Source: an uncultured Clostridium sp. (GTDB taxonomy: Bacteria; Bacillota; Clostridia; Clostridiales; Clostridiaceae). Taken from it: a stretch of 64,000 bases of DNA. Below the pieces are notes generated by a model, which was not told the origin of the DNA, did no database searches, and saw nothing but the letters and a program-made list of their open reading frames with translations. The position numbers and the translations under genes are program-made. Position 1 is the stretch's first letter, and every line of letters starts with the position of its first letter. Shown piece by piece: positions 37,782 to 47,115 of this stretch. The DNA is taken from contig UQQU01000005.1 of the NCBI GenBank assembly GCA_900543325.1, positions 1-64,000 on the forward strand, read 5' to 3'.

Positions 37782-39215
37782 ATGAAATTAACAAAAAATC
37801 AAAATAGATTTATAAATAATAAAAATATGGGCTTTTCATTGATGAAAGGAAAATCATTAACAGGAAAGACAGTAGCAGCTTTGTATAGAGTTATAAACTT
37901 AGAAAACAATTATTGTATATATAATGAAGATAAAATTTTATATTTATCTTCAAATAGTGAAAAGTTAGAAAATAGTGAAAATTTATATAAAGAAAAAAGT
38001 AAAGTAAGTGAATTTTATTCATTATTTACTAAGGATAAAGCAAGAGTTGAATTTAATTTAATAAATGTATTAATAAAGGATTTTTCTGAAAGATACATAA
38101 AAGAAAATAAACTAAATTTAAAATCTATTTCTTTTGAGGAAGCATATAAGTTTATAAAAACAGAAGAGTTTTATAATAAATTATTATTTTTTAGAAAAAA
38201 ATCTAAAGCTATTAATAAAATTAAAACAGAAGACTTATATGATGAAATTATGTGGATAAAAGCATGTAATTTTACAAGAGAAGAGTATAATGAAGTTGAA
38301 AGAAAAGGTAGAAGATATAGATTAGTAAGAAATTCATATAGTAGAGATTCTATATATACTCTTATGGAATTATATACTTCTATATTAAGAAATAATGGAT
38401 ATTATGATTCTTATGATGAAGTATCATTTGCAGTAAAATATGGACAAAACTATAAAGAAAAGTACACCCACATAATTTTAGATGAGGTAGAAGTATTAAC
38501 TAAAGGTGAAATTGAATTTGTAAAAAGTATATATTCTAATAATGCATATTCATCATTTGTTTTTATTTTAAACAATGAGTTTTATAATAATAAAATGTGT
38601 TGGTTAATAAAAGGTAGAAGATTGAAAACTCTTGGAGCTGACTTTAAAGGAAGAAGTTTTTCTTTTAAGAAAGAATTTAAAGAAGAGAAAATTAAAGAAA
38701 AAAACTATATGGAAAAATTCCAATATGTTAATTTAAAATATAAAAATATTGTTGAATTTAATATGGATAGTTCTTCTTCTAAAAAAGAAATTTACTTAGA
38801 GGATAATACTACATTCAATGAAGAGGAATTAGTTGAAGTTGATGTATATAGTAATATAGCAGCTGGTAATCCTATTGAAATTAATGATGAAGTAGAAGAA
38901 AAATTTAATTTGCCTAAAAGCTGGTTAGAACGAGGAAAAGACACTTTCATACTACATGTTAAAGGTGATAGTATGATTGAAAAGAATATAAATGATGGGG
39001 ATTTAGTTGTTATTAAGAAACAAAATACTGCATTAAATAATGATATTGTTGCTGCAAGTTTAGATGGAGAAGCAACGTTAAAAACTTTAAAATTAAATGG
39101 TAAGGAGCCTATGTTAGTTCCAGCCAATCCTAAATATAGTGAAATATATTTAGAAGGAAAGGAAGTAAGTATATTAGGTGTAGCTATTGGGGTAATAAAA
39201 AATAAATTTAATTAG
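37782..39215 (+). CDS. UvrD-like ATPase core fused to a LexA-type S24 autopeptidase
   Basis: The 477-residue protein joins two modules. Residues 1-300 resemble domain 1A of UvrD/Rep helicases: an N-terminal Q-motif-like KNQNRFI, Walker A GKSLTGKT at 23-30 and a Walker B-like IILDEVEVL at 231-239 that lacks the usual Gln. Domain 2A motifs are not seen. Residues about 352-477 are a LexA/UmuD-type S24 domain with the AG cleavage site A361-G362, catalytic Ser397 (GDSM) and Lys434 (ATLK). No helix-turn-helix was seen. The ATG at 37782 follows GGTAGGTG; ATGs at 37755 and 37764 are in frame but lack good sites. Self-cleavage would release the ATPase part. Function unknown. Confidence 0.75.
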   Translation: MKLTKNQNRFINNKNMGFSLMKGKSLTGKTVAALYRVINLENNYCIYNEDKILYLSSNSEKLENSENLYKEKSKVSEFYSLFTKDKARVEFNLINVLIKDFSERYIKENKLNLKSISFEEAYKFIKTEEFYNKLLFFRKKSKAINKIKTEDLYDEIMWIKACNFTREEYNEVERKGRRYRLVRNSYSRDSIYTLMELYTSILRNNGYYDSYDEVSFAVKYGQNYKEKYTHIILDEVEVLTKGEIEFVKSIYSNNAYSSFVFILNNEFYNNKMCWLIKGRRLKTLGADFKGRSFSFKKEFKEEKIKEKNYMEKFQYVNLKYKNIVEFNMDSSSSKKEIYLEDNTTFNEEELVEVDVYSNIAAGNPIEINDEVEEKFNLPKSWLERGKDTFILHVKGDSMIEKNINDGDLVVIKKQNTALNNDIVAASLDGEATLKTLKLNGKEPMLVPANPKYSEIYLEGKEVSILGVAIGVIKNKFN

Positions 39216-39239
39216 TTATTAAGATAAGGGGGCTAAAAA

Positions 39240-40424
39240 ATGATTTCTAGTAAAATGAGAACTATGGTTTTAAATAGTTCTACTATTAGAGCAATGTTTG
39301 AAGAAGGAAAGAGATTATCAAGTATATATGGGGAAGAAAATATTTTTGATTTTAGTATAGGTAATCCCAATGTAGAACCACCAGAAGAGATTAAAGATAT
39401 AATAAATAAAATTATTAATGAGGAAAAACCTAATTTTCTTCATGGATATATGAATAATTCAGGATATGAAGATGTTAGAGAAGCTATAGCTAATCATTTA
39501 GGACAAGAATATAATCTTCAATTGAAATGTGAAAATATAGTTATGACTTGTGGTGCTGCTGGAGGGTTAAATGTAATTTTAAAAAGCATTTTAGATCCAG
39601 AAGATGAAGTTATTATTTTTGCACCTTTCTTTGGAGAGTATGTTAATTATGTTAAGAATTTTGATGGTGTAGTAACTGTTATATCAGCAGACACAAATAG
39701 TTTTCAATTAAACTTGGAAGAATTAAAAAAGAAAATATCAAATAAAACAAAAGCTGTAATTATTAACTCCCCTAATAATCCAAGTGGAGTTATATATAGT
39801 GAAGACACAATAAAAGAATTGTCTGCTATATTAAGAGAGAAAGAATTAGAATTTAGCAAAGATATTTATCTAATATCAGATGAACCATATAGAGAAATTA
39901 TATATGATAATACTAAAGTACCTTGTATATTAAATTATTACAATAATTCATTTATAGGATATTCATATAGTAAGTCATTATCACTACCAGGTGAAAGAAT
40001 AGGTTATATTGTAGTTAATCCTAAGATGAATACTTTTGAAGATGTAACAGCGGCTTTAAATATAGCAAATAGGATTCTAGGATTCGTTAATGCACCTTCA
40101 CTTTTCCAAAGAGTAATAAAAGAAAGTTTAAAATTAGAAGTGGATGTTAACATTTATAAGAAAAATAGAGATTTATTATATAATCATTTAATTTCTATAG
40201 GTTTTGAATGTCTAAAACCAGATGGAGCATTTTATCTTTTTCCAAAATCACCAATAGAAGATGATGTTAAGTTTTGTGAGGATGCTAAAAAGTTTAATAT
40301 ATTAGCAGTGCCAGGAAAAACTTTTGGATGCCCAGGGTATTTTAGATTATCTTATTGTATATCTTATGATAAGATTGAAAAATCACTAAAAGCTTTTGAT
40401 GAGCTTATAAAGTTATATAAATAA
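39240..40424 (+). CDS. Pyridoxal phosphate-dependent aminotransferase (class I/II)
   Basis: The 394-residue fold-type I enzyme has the DFSIGNPNVEPPEEI N-terminal segment, GAAGGLNVILKSILDPEDEVI near residue 98, NSPNNPSG near 178, the SDEPYREI PLP-binding Asp near 217, and the Schiff-base lysine in SYSKSLSLPGERIGY near 241. It belongs to the aspartate/tyrosine aminotransferase superfamily; the amino acid is not assigned. The ATG follows AAGGGGG, 24 bases after the LexA-type fusion gene, so cotranscription is possible although a shared function is not obvious. Confidence 0.88.
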   Translation: MISSKMRTMVLNSSTIRAMFEEGKRLSSIYGEENIFDFSIGNPNVEPPEEIKDIINKIINEEKPNFLHGYMNNSGYEDVREAIANHLGQEYNLQLKCENIVMTCGAAGGLNVILKSILDPEDEVIIFAPFFGEYVNYVKNFDGVVTVISADTNSFQLNLEELKKKISNKTKAVIINSPNNPSGVIYSEDTIKELSAILREKELEFSKDIYLISDEPYREIIYDNTKVPCILNYYNNSFIGYSYSKSLSLPGERIGYIVVNPKMNTFEDVTAALNIANRILGFVNAPSLFQRVIKESLKLEVDVNIYKKNRDLLYNHLISIGFECLKPDGAFYLFPKSPIEDDVKFCEDAKKFNILAVPGKTFGCPGYFRLSYCISYDKIEKSLKAFDELIKLYK

Positions 40425-40454
40425 TATAACTAAAAAGTCTTATATTGAATAAAA

Positions 40455-40640
40455 AAATACAAATTAGGGCAAGTTTTAAATGGGGAACTTAAATGTTGCT
40501 ATAGCCCCTTGTATTTATTAGTAAAGTATGCTAAGATGTATTAAGAAGTAATTTACTAATAGCTAGAAAATGAAGAGTGGGGCGTGTTCCCGCTCTTTCT
40601 ATTTGAACGCAACTACTTTTTAGTTGCGTTTTTACATATC
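40455..40640 (+). promoter_or_regulatory. Structured leader of the rimP-nusA operon
   Basis: Four hairpins follow each other: a closing TACAA/TTGTA pair (40458-40462 with 40509-40513) around an internal AAGTT/AACTT stem, ATTAGTAAA/TTTACTAAT (40517-40525 with 40552-40560), AGAGTGGG/CCCGCTCT (40574-40581 with 40589-40596) followed by a T-rich tract, and a perfect terminator at 40606-40633. In Bacillus subtilis nusA is autoregulated by NusA-dependent termination in its leader; a similar circuit is inferred here. No known riboswitch consensus was recognised. Confidence 0.6.
40606..40634 (+). terminator. Terminator in the rimP leader
   Basis: AACGCAACTA (40606-40615) pairs perfectly with TAGTTGCGTT (40621-40630) around a 5-nt loop, followed by T residues. 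It lies 55 bases before rimP, inside the operon leader, so it is likely an attenuator or the end of the upstream transcript. Confidence 0.85.
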
Positions 40641-40688
40641 TATTTTTTAAATTACCTAAAAAACTGAATATTGCAAAGGAGGATAATT

Positions 40689-41147
40689 ATGAAGAATGAT
40701 GCCTTAGTGACTCAAATTTATGAAATGGTCAAACCTATAGCAGACGAACTTAACTATGAAATATATCATGTTGAATATGTTAAGGAAAATGGAGAATATT
40801 ATTTAAGAATATATATAGAAAAAGAAGGCGGTATCACTTTAAGTGATTGTGAAGCTCTTTCAAGAAGAGTAAGTGACCTTATGGATGAAAAAGATCCTAT
40901 ACCAGAAGCTTACTTCCTAGAAGTGTCATCACCAGGTTTAAATAGAACATTATTTACTGAAGCTCATTATAAGAGATTTGTAGGTAGAGAAGTAATGGTT
41001 AAGCTTGCAAAAGCTATCGATGGAAAGAAAAGTGTTAAAGGTATTTTAAAAGAAGTTAATGAAGAAAATATAATAATTGAAGCAGACACTTTAATAAGCA
41101 TACCAAAAGAAAAAATTAAAAGTGCAAATATTGAAGGGGAAATATAG
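40689..41147 (+). CDS. rimP: Ribosome maturation factor RimP
   Basis: RimP assists assembly of the 30S subunit. The 152-residue product has the two-domain layout of the family: an N-terminal alpha/beta domain (YHVEYVKENGEYYLRIYIEKEGGITLSDCEALSR) and a C-terminal SH3-like domain (about 85-150), with EVSSPGLNRTL near residue 83. The ATG at 40689 follows AAAGGAGG; an in-frame TTG at 40671 is rejected. It opens the nusA operon, as in most bacteria. Confidence 0.96.
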   Translation: MKNDALVTQIYEMVKPIADELNYEIYHVEYVKENGEYYLRIYIEKEGGITLSDCEALSRRVSDLMDEKDPIPEAYFLEVSSPGLNRTLFTEAHYKRFVGREVMVKLAKAIDGKKSVKGILKEVNEENIIIEADTLISIPKEKIKSANIEGEI

Positions 41148-41164
41148 TAAGGAGGGTATTTAAG

Positions 41165-42223
41165 ATGAACCAAGAGTTTATAGGTGCTCTTAAAGAAATA
41201 GTAAAAGATAAAGGTATTAGTGAAGATTTATTATTTACAACAATTGAGGATGCATTAGTTGCAGCATATAAGAAAAATTATGCTGGTCCAACATCTTCAG
41301 CACAAAATGTAAAAGTAACAATTGATAGAGAAAGTGGAGAAATACATGTTTATTCTCAAAAGATTGTTGTTGAAGAAGTTTTTGATAATGTTACTGAAAT
41401 AGGATTAGAAGAAGCTCAAGAAATAAAACCTACATATGATTTAGATGATGTAGTAGATTTTGAAGTTACTCCAAAGAATTTTGGAAGAGTTGCAGCACAG
41501 CTTGCAAAGGGAGTAGTAACTCAAAGAATAAGAGAAGCTGAAAGAAGTATCATATATAATGAATATAAAGAAAAAGAATATGATATTATAACTGGAACAG
41601 TTTTAAGAGAAGATAAAGGAAATGTTTTTGTTAATATTGGAAAGCTTGAAACAGCAATTGGACCAAATGAACAAATTCCAAGAGAAAAGTATAAATTTAA
41701 TGAAAAAATTAAATTATATGTTGTAGAAGTAAAAAATACTTCTAAAGGTGCTCAAATAATAGTATCTAGAACACATCCAGGATTAGTAAAAAGATTATTT
41801 GAATTAGAAGTTCCAGAAATATATGAAGGTGTTGTTGAAATAAAGAGCATCTCAAGAGAAGCGGGATCAAGAAGTAAAATTGCAGTAGTATCTCATGATG
41901 AAAATGTTGATCCTATGGGAGCGTGTGTTGGACCTAAGGGTGCAAGAGTTCAAAATATAGTAAACGAACTTAAAGGTGAAAAGATTGATATAATTAAATG
42001 GAGCAAAAACCCAGAAGAATTTATAGCAAGTTCTTTAAGCCCTGCAAAAGTATTAAGTGTAACAGTTGATGAAGATTCAAAATCAGCTAAGGTTGTTGTT
42101 GATGATAATCAATTATCACTTGCAATTGGTAAAGAAGGTCAAAATGTAAGATTAGCTGCTAAGCTAACTAATTGGAAAATTGATATAAAGAGTAAGTCAC
42201 AAGCTGAAGCTATAGAGGAATAA
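41165..42223 (+). CDS. nusA: Transcription termination/antitermination factor NusA
   Basis: NusA binds RNA polymerase and RNA hairpins and controls pausing and termination. The 352-residue product has the N-terminal polymerase-binding domain (about 1-125), an S1 domain (about 133-200, ending in VSRTHPGLVKRLFELEVPEI), and two KH domains (about 228-345; GACVGPKGARVQ and LAIGKEGQNVRLAAKLT). The acidic repeats of E. coli NusA are absent, as usual in Firmicutes. It may control its own operon through the upstream leader. Confidence 0.97.
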   Translation: MNQEFIGALKEIVKDKGISEDLLFTTIEDALVAAYKKNYAGPTSSAQNVKVTIDRESGEIHVYSQKIVVEEVFDNVTEIGLEEAQEIKPTYDLDDVVDFEVTPKNFGRVAAQLAKGVVTQRIREAERSIIYNEYKEKEYDIITGTVLREDKGNVFVNIGKLETAIGPNEQIPREKYKFNEKIKLYVVEVKNTSKGAQIIVSRTHPGLVKRLFELEVPEIYEGVVEIKSISREAGSRSKIAVVSHDENVDPMGACVGPKGARVQNIVNELKGEKIDIIKWSKNPEEFIASSLSPAKVLSVTVDEDSKSAKVVVDDNQLSLAIGKEGQNVRLAAKLTNWKIDIKSKSQAEAIEE

Positions 42224-42236
42224 GGGGGATTTTTTT

Positions 42237-42503
42237 ATGAAAGTAAAGAAAATACCTTTAAGAATGTGCACAGGTTGTATGGAAATGAAGCCTAAGAAGG
42301 AGCTTATTAGAGTTGTAAAAAGCCAAGAAGGCGAAGTTTCTGTTGACTTAACAGGAAAAAAAGCAGGAAGAGGCGCTTATATTTGTAAAAGTATTGAGTG
42401 CTTAGAGAAAGCATTTAAAGCAAAAAGATTAAGTAGAAACCTTGATGTTGCAATAGATGAAGAAATATACAACAGATTAAGGGAAGAGATAGTTAATGAA
42501 TAA
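42237..42503 (+). CDS. rnpM: YlxR family protein (RNase P modulator RnpM)
   Basis: The 88-residue protein shows the YlxR signature: RMCTGCMEMKPKKELIR and GRGAYICKSIECLEKAFKAKRLSR. The Bacillus subtilis homologue binds the RNA of RNase P and modulates its activity. The gene always lies between nusA and the L7Ae-like gene. Its last 8 bases overlap the next gene. The start follows AAGGGGGA. Confidence 0.92.
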   Translation: MKVKKIPLRMCTGCMEMKPKKELIRVVKSQEGEVSVDLTGKKAGRGAYICKSIECLEKAFKAKRLSRNLDVAIDEEIYNRLREEIVNE

Positions 42504-42810
42504 GTTTTTTAATTTTTTAGGTCTTGCTAAAAGATCAGGGAATTTAATAGAAGGGTATAGTAAATGTGATGAACAACGTAACAGACGTAGTTTTTATCTT
42601 GTAATACTAAGTGATGATGCTTCTAATAGTACAAAAAAGAAGTTCAGAAATCACTGTGCTGAAAAAGGAATTCCTCTTATAGAAGGCTTTTCGAAAGAAC
42701 AACTAGGCAACCCAATTGGAAGAGAGGAACTAAAAGTTTTAGCTGTAGTAGATAAAAACATGGCTGAAAAGTTAATATCCTTGTACCAAAATGAAGAAGG
42801 AAGAAATTAA
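42496..42810 (+). CDS. ylxQ: L7Ae/L30e-like K-turn RNA-binding protein (YlxQ)
   Basis: This 104-residue protein has the L7Ae-type fold pattern: NFLGLAKRSGNLIEGYSKC at the N-terminus and LVILSDDASNSTKKKF near residue 35. YlxQ-type proteins bind kink-turn RNA. The usual basic glycine loop is altered here (EQRNRRSF), and the middle is more divergent than in Bacillus. The ATG overlaps the end of rnpM. Its exact role beside nusA and infB is unknown. Confidence 0.88.
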   Translation: MNKFFNFLGLAKRSGNLIEGYSKCDEQRNRRSFYLVILSDDASNSTKKKFRNHCAEKGIPLIEGFSKEQLGNPIGREELKVLAVVDKNMAEKLISLYQNEEGRN

Positions 42811-42825
42811 CCGGGGGTGATTTTA

Positions 42826-44886
42826 TTGTCAAAGATTAGAGTATATGAATTGGCAAAAGAGCTTAACGTTAGCTCAAAAGATTTAATAAATTTATTAATG
42901 GAAGAATTTGGTGTTGAAGTTAAAAATCATATGAGTGTAATAGAAGATGAAGATGCAACACTAATAAAAGAATTATTAGGTGACACTAGTGATAGTGAAG
43001 GAAAGAAAAGTTTAGTTGATGAATATGAAGAAGAACTTGCTGAGTCACTTAATAAAGGTGTAAGAAAAAAGAAAAAGACTAAAAAAGAGTTAGAGCAAGA
43101 AGAAGTTGAAAGAAATGCTGAAGCTGCATGTGGAGTAATTGAAATTGGTGAAACAATAACAGTTAAAGAATTATGTGAAAAGCTTGGTAAGCCAACAAAT
43201 GATGTTATTAAGAATTTAATATTCTTAGGTGTAATGGCTGGTGTTAACCAAGAAATAGACTTCTCTACTGCTGAAAAACTTTGTGAAAAATACGAAGTTT
43301 TAGTTGAAAAGAAAGAAGAAGGAACAGAATTAGAAGCATTTGAAGAAGAAACTGATGTTGTTGAAGAGAACTTAGTTAAGAGACCTCCAATAGTAACAAT
43401 TATGGGGCATGTTGACCATGGTAAGACATCACTTTTAGATGCTATAAGACATGCAAAAGTTACTGCTAGTGAAGCTGGTGGAATAACTCAACATATAGGT
43501 GCTTACACAGTTTCTTTAAATGGAGAAAAGATTACATTCTTAGATACTCCAGGACATGAAGCTTTCACTGCAATGAGAGCTAGAGGAGCACAAGTTACTG
43601 ATATAGTTATATTAGTTGTTGCTGCAGATGATGGTATAATGCCACAAACAAAGGAAGCAATTAACCACTGTAAAGCTGCAGAGGTTCCTATGATTGTTGC
43701 AATAAATAAAATTGATAGACCAGGTGCAAATGTTGATAGAGTTAAACAAGAATTAACTGAGCATGGATTAGTTTCAGAGGACTGGGGTGGAGATACTATT
43801 TGTGTTCCAGTTTCAGCTAAGACTGGTGAAAATTTAGAAAGTTTATTAGAAATGGTTCTATTAACAGCTGAAATGCAAGAATTACAAGCAGATCCAAATA
43901 GAAAAGCTAAGGGTACTGTAATTGAGGCTAAATTAGATAAGGGTAGAGGAGCTGTTGCATCACTACTTATTCAAAATGGTACTTTAAATGTAGGTGATTC
44001 TATCTTAGTTGGTTCTACTTACGGTAGAATAAGAGCTATGTTTGATGATAGAGGAAAGAAAATAAAGAGTGCTGGACCATCTATTCCAGTTGAAATATTA
44101 GGTCTTTCAGAAGTACCAGCTGCCGGTGATAGATTTATAGTTTGTAAAGATGAAAAGACTGCAAGAAATATGGCTGAAGTTAGAAAGCAAAAGATTAAAG
44201 CTGATAGTCACCAAGCTTCTAATAGAGTATCTTTAGAAGATTTATACAGTCAAATCCAAGAAGGAAAAGTTAAAGAATTAGCTATAGTTGTTAAAGCAGA
44301 CGTTCAAGGTTCTGTTGAAGCAATAAGACAATCTTTAGAAAAATTATCTACTGATGACGTTAAGGTTAGAGTAATACATGGTGCTGTTGGTGCTATAACA
44401 GAAACAGACGTTACACTTGCTGCAGCTTCAAACGCTTTAGTTATTGGATTTAACGTAAGACCAGATTCAAATGCAACAGTTCAATCAGAAAAGGAAAACA
44501 TTGAAATAAAAACATATAGAATAATATATGATGCAATTGAAGATGTTAAATCTGCTATGATTGGTATGCTTGAACCAGAATATAAAGAAGTTATAAATGG
44601 TAAAGCAGAAGTAAGAATGACATATAAGATTTCAAATGTAGGAACTATAGCAGGTTGTTATGTTATAGATGGTAAAATTGTAAGAAATTCTGAAGTTAGA
44701 GTAATTAGAGATGGTATCGTAATATTCGAATCAACATTAGCTTCATTAAAGAGATTTAAAGATGATGCTAAAGAAGTAGCTAAAGGATATGAATGTGGGT
44801 TAAGTGTTGAAAAGTTCAACGATCTTAAAGAAGGCGATATTATAGAATCATTTACAATGGAAGCTATTAAAAGAAAAGAGCTTTAA
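42826..44886 (+). CDS. infB: Translation initiation factor IF-2
   Basis: IF-2 is the GTPase that brings initiator tRNA to the 30S subunit. The 686-residue product has two N-terminal helical IF2-N modules (about 1-50 and 105-165), the G domain from about residue 190 with G1 [15 protein letters not shown]3 [15 protein letters not shown] and G4 NKIDRPGAN, and C-terminal domains II-IV. The TTG at 42826 gives the standard [13 protein letters not shown] start with GGGGGTGA upstream; a GTG at 42817 would overlap that site. The charged linker is short, as in other clostridia. Confidence 0.97.
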   Translation: MSKIRVYELAKELNVSSKDLINLLMEEFGVEVKNHMSVIEDEDATLIKELLGDTSDSEGKKSLVDEYEEELAESLNKGVRKKKKTKKELEQEEVERNAEAACGVIEIGETITVKELCEKLGKPTNDVIKNLIFLGVMAGVNQEIDFSTAEKLCEKYEVLVEKKEEGTELEAFEEETDVVEENLVKRPPIVTIMGHVDHGKTSLLDAIRHAKVTASEAGGITQHIGAYTVSLNGEKITFLDTPGHEAFTAMRARGAQVTDIVILVVAADDGIMPQTKEAINHCKAAEVPMIVAINKIDRPGANVDRVKQELTEHGLVSEDWGGDTICVPVSAKTGENLESLLEMVLLTAEMQELQADPNRKAKGTVIEAKLDKGRGAVASLLIQNGTLNVGDSILVGSTYGRIRAMFDDRGKKIKSAGPSIPVEILGLSEVPAAGDRFIVCKDEKTARNMAEVRKQKIKADSHQASNRVSLEDLYSQIQEGKVKELAIVVKADVQGSVEAIRQSLEKLSTDDVKVRVIHGAVGAITETDVTLAAASNALVIGFNVRPDSNATVQSEKENIEIKTYRIIYDAIEDVKSAMIGMLEPEYKEVINGKAEVRMTYKISNVGTIAGCYVIDGKIVRNSEVRVIRDGIVIFESTLASLKRFKDDAKEVAKGYECGLSVEKFNDLKEGDIIESFTMEAIKRKEL

Positions 44887-44898
44887 GAGGTGTTTTAA

Positions 44899-45249
44899 AT
44901 GGCTAACTATAGAGGCGGAAGAATAAACGAAGAAGTAAAAAGAGAAATTAGTACTATAATAAGAAATGAAATAAAAGACCCAAGACTTACAGCCATGGTA
45001 TCAGTTACTGATGTAAAAGTAACTAAAGATTTAAGATATGCAAAGGTATTTGTAAGTATATTTGGAAAAGATGATGAAGAAAAGAACAATACATTTATTG
45101 CTCTAAAAAATGCTAGTGGATATATTAGAAGAGAAATAGGTCAAAGAATTAATTTAAGATACAATCCTCAAATAATATTTGAACTTGACGATTCAATAAA
45201 TTATGGAATGCATATTGAAGAATTAATTCAAAAGGTAAAAGATAAGTAA
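44899..45249 (+). CDS. rbfA: Ribosome-binding factor A
   Basis: RbfA is a KH-type cold-shock factor for 30S maturation and 16S 5' end processing. The 116-residue product has the family segments RINEEVKREISTIIRNEIKDPR at the start (truncated here to key features), VTDVKVTKDLRYAKVFVSI near residue 37 and LRYNPQIIFELDDSINYG near 93. The ATG follows AGAGGTG 12 bases after infB. Standard operon position. Confidence 0.95.
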   Translation: MANYRGGRINEEVKREISTIIRNEIKDPRLTAMVSVTDVKVTKDLRYAKVFVSIFGKDDEEKNNTFIALKNASGYIRREIGQRINLRYNPQIIFELDDSINYGMHIEELIQKVKDK

Positions 45250-45250
45250 T

Positions 45251-46222
45251 ATGACTTTAAGTCAAATTGCAAAGTTTATATTAGAAAGTAAAAAAATAGG
45301 CATTACCTACCATGTATCACCTGATGGTGATGCAGTAGGTAGTGTTCTTGCACTTTTTAACGCTTTAAAAAGTTTAAACAAGGATTGTTACATAATATCA
45401 AAGGATACTTTATCAGAAAATTTAAAGTTTTTAAAAGGATCAGATGAAATTACTGGAGAAATTACAGAGCCTGTAGATGAAACTGATATTGTAGTAGTAC
45501 TTGATTGTGGAAATTTAGAGAGAGTAAGTGCAAATTTAAAAGAATTCACTGGCACAATAGTAAATATAGATCATCATCTTTCAAATGATAAATACGGTGA
45601 TGTTAATTATATAGATTCAAATGCAGCTGCAACAGCAGAAATAGTATTCGAACTATTAAATTTAATGGGAATAAGTTTTGAAAAAGAAAATAGCGTTATA
45701 AAAGATATAGGAACCTGCATGTATACTTCAATAGTAACTGATACAGGTGCATATAGACATTCTAACGTAACAGAGAGAACACATAAGATATCTGCAATAT
45801 TGAAGAAAATAGGTGTAGATAATACTTTTATTTATCAAAGTCTTTTTGATAATAAGGATTTTAGCAGAATAAAGCTAATTGGAAAAGCGTTGAGCAATAT
45901 GCAACTTATTTTAAATGGAAAAGTTGCTTTATTAGAAATAGATAAAAATTTTACAGCAGATTTAGGAATTGATATAGGAGATACATCAGATATAATTTCT
46001 TATGGTCTTCAAATTAAAGGTGTTGAAGTAACATTATTATTAAAAGAAGTTGAAGATGGTGTTAAAGCTAGTCTTAGAGCTAAGAATTATGTTGATGTAA
46101 GAAAAATAGCAGAAGTTTTTGGTGGCGGTGGTCATATAAGAGCTTCTGGTATAAAAATGAAAAATATGTCAATGGAAGAAGCTAAATATGAAATATTAAA
46201 TGAAATACAGAAAGAGTTGTAA
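45251..46222 (+). CDS. nrnA: Bifunctional oligoribonuclease/pAp phosphatase NrnA
   Basis: NrnA degrades RNA oligos of two to five nucleotides and hydrolyses 3'-phosphoadenosine 5'-phosphate. The 323-residue product has HVSPDGDAVGS near residue 20, VVLDCG near 82, the DHH motif in IVNIDHHLSND near 106, a TGAYRHSN segment near 160 and the FGGGGHIRASG loop near 290. The ATG is one base after the rbfA stop, so translation is coupled. This is the canonical operon copy; a diverged paralog lies at 32775. Confidence 0.95.
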   Translation: MTLSQIAKFILESKKIGITYHVSPDGDAVGSVLALFNALKSLNKDCYIISKDTLSENLKFLKGSDEITGEITEPVDETDIVVVLDCGNLERVSANLKEFTGTIVNIDHHLSNDKYGDVNYIDSNAAATAEIVFELLNLMGISFEKENSVIKDIGTCMYTSIVTDTGAYRHSNVTERTHKISAILKKIGVDNTFIYQSLFDNKDFSRIKLIGKALSNMQLILNGKVALLEIDKNFTADLGIDIGDTSDIISYGLQIKGVEVTLLLKEVEDGVKASLRAKNYVDVRKIAEVFGGGGHIRASGIKMKNMSMEEAKYEILNEIQKEL

Positions 46223-46225
46223 GAT

Positions 46226-47104
46226 ATGAATGGTATTTTAAATATCTTTAAACCAAAGGGAATGTCATCTTTTGATGTTGTTAGAGTAGTGAAAAAAGTA
46301 GCTAAAACAGGAAAGGTTGGGCATACTGGAACATTAGATCCAGAAGCAACAGGGGTATTACCTGTATGTATTGGAAGAGCAACTAAAATAATAGATTATA
46401 TCATGGATTCAGAAAAGGTATATGAAGTTACTTTTAAGTTGGGAATTAGGACAACTACTTATGATTTAGAAGGAGAAGTTTTAGAAGAAAGAGACACTTC
46501 TAATCTAAGAGATGAAGATATATTAGGTGTAGTTAAAGATTTTATAGGAGAATATTCTCAAGTTCCACCTATGTATTCAGCTTTAAAGCAAAATGGAGTT
46601 AGACTTTATGAGTTAGCTAGAAAAGGAATAGAAGTAGAAAGAGAAGGTAGATTGATAAAAATCTATAATATTGAAGATGTTAAAATAAATAATCCTTATG
46701 TTTCTATGAAAGTTACATGTTCTAAAGGCACTTATATAAGAAGTCTATGTTATGATATAGGAGAAAAGCTAGGGGTTTTTGCAACTATGACAGAGCTAAA
46801 TAGATCAAAAACTTCTGTATTTTCACAAGAAAAATCAATTAATATTAATGATTTAACGGAAGAAAATATAGAAGACTATATCGTAACAATGGAAGAAGCA
46901 TTAAGCAAATATGAAGCAATTATAGTCCATGGAAAGTATGTAAAACTTCTTGTAAATGGAGTAAGGGTTGCTGATAATAGATTTACTAAAGATAAGATTA
47001 TTAATAATACATTATATAGAGTGTATGATGAAAATAATAATTTTATAGGCCTAGGTGAAAGAAATAATGCTGGCTTTAAAATAGAGAAGTTACTAATCAC
47101 ATAG
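46226..47104 (+). CDS. truB: tRNA pseudouridine(55) synthase TruB
   Basis: TruB makes pseudouridine 55 in the T loop of tRNAs. The 292-residue product has the N-terminal GILNIFKPKGMSSFDVVR segment, the catalytic Asp in GHTGTLDPEATGVLPVCIGRAT near residue 38, the VPPMYSALKQNG segment near 111 and the CSKGTYIRSLCYDIG segment near 168. It starts 4 bases after nrnA in the usual order. Confidence 0.96.
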   Translation: MNGILNIFKPKGMSSFDVVRVVKKVAKTGKVGHTGTLDPEATGVLPVCIGRATKIIDYIMDSEKVYEVTFKLGIRTTTYDLEGEVLEERDTSNLRDEDILGVVKDFIGEYSQVPPMYSALKQNGVRLYELARKGIEVEREGRLIKIYNIEDVKINNPYVSMKVTCSKGTYIRSLCYDIGEKLGVFATMTELNRSKTSVFSQEKSININDLTEENIEDYIVTMEEALSKYEAIIVHGKYVKLLVNGVRVADNRFTKDKIINNTLYRVYDENNNFIGLGERNNAGFKIEKLLIT

Positions 47105-47115
47105 GAGAAAAAATA

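Noticed and set aside
40455..40640. Known riboswitch or T-box in the rimP leader
   Set aside because: No T-box sequence or known aptamer core could be matched; only generic hairpins and a terminator are supported.
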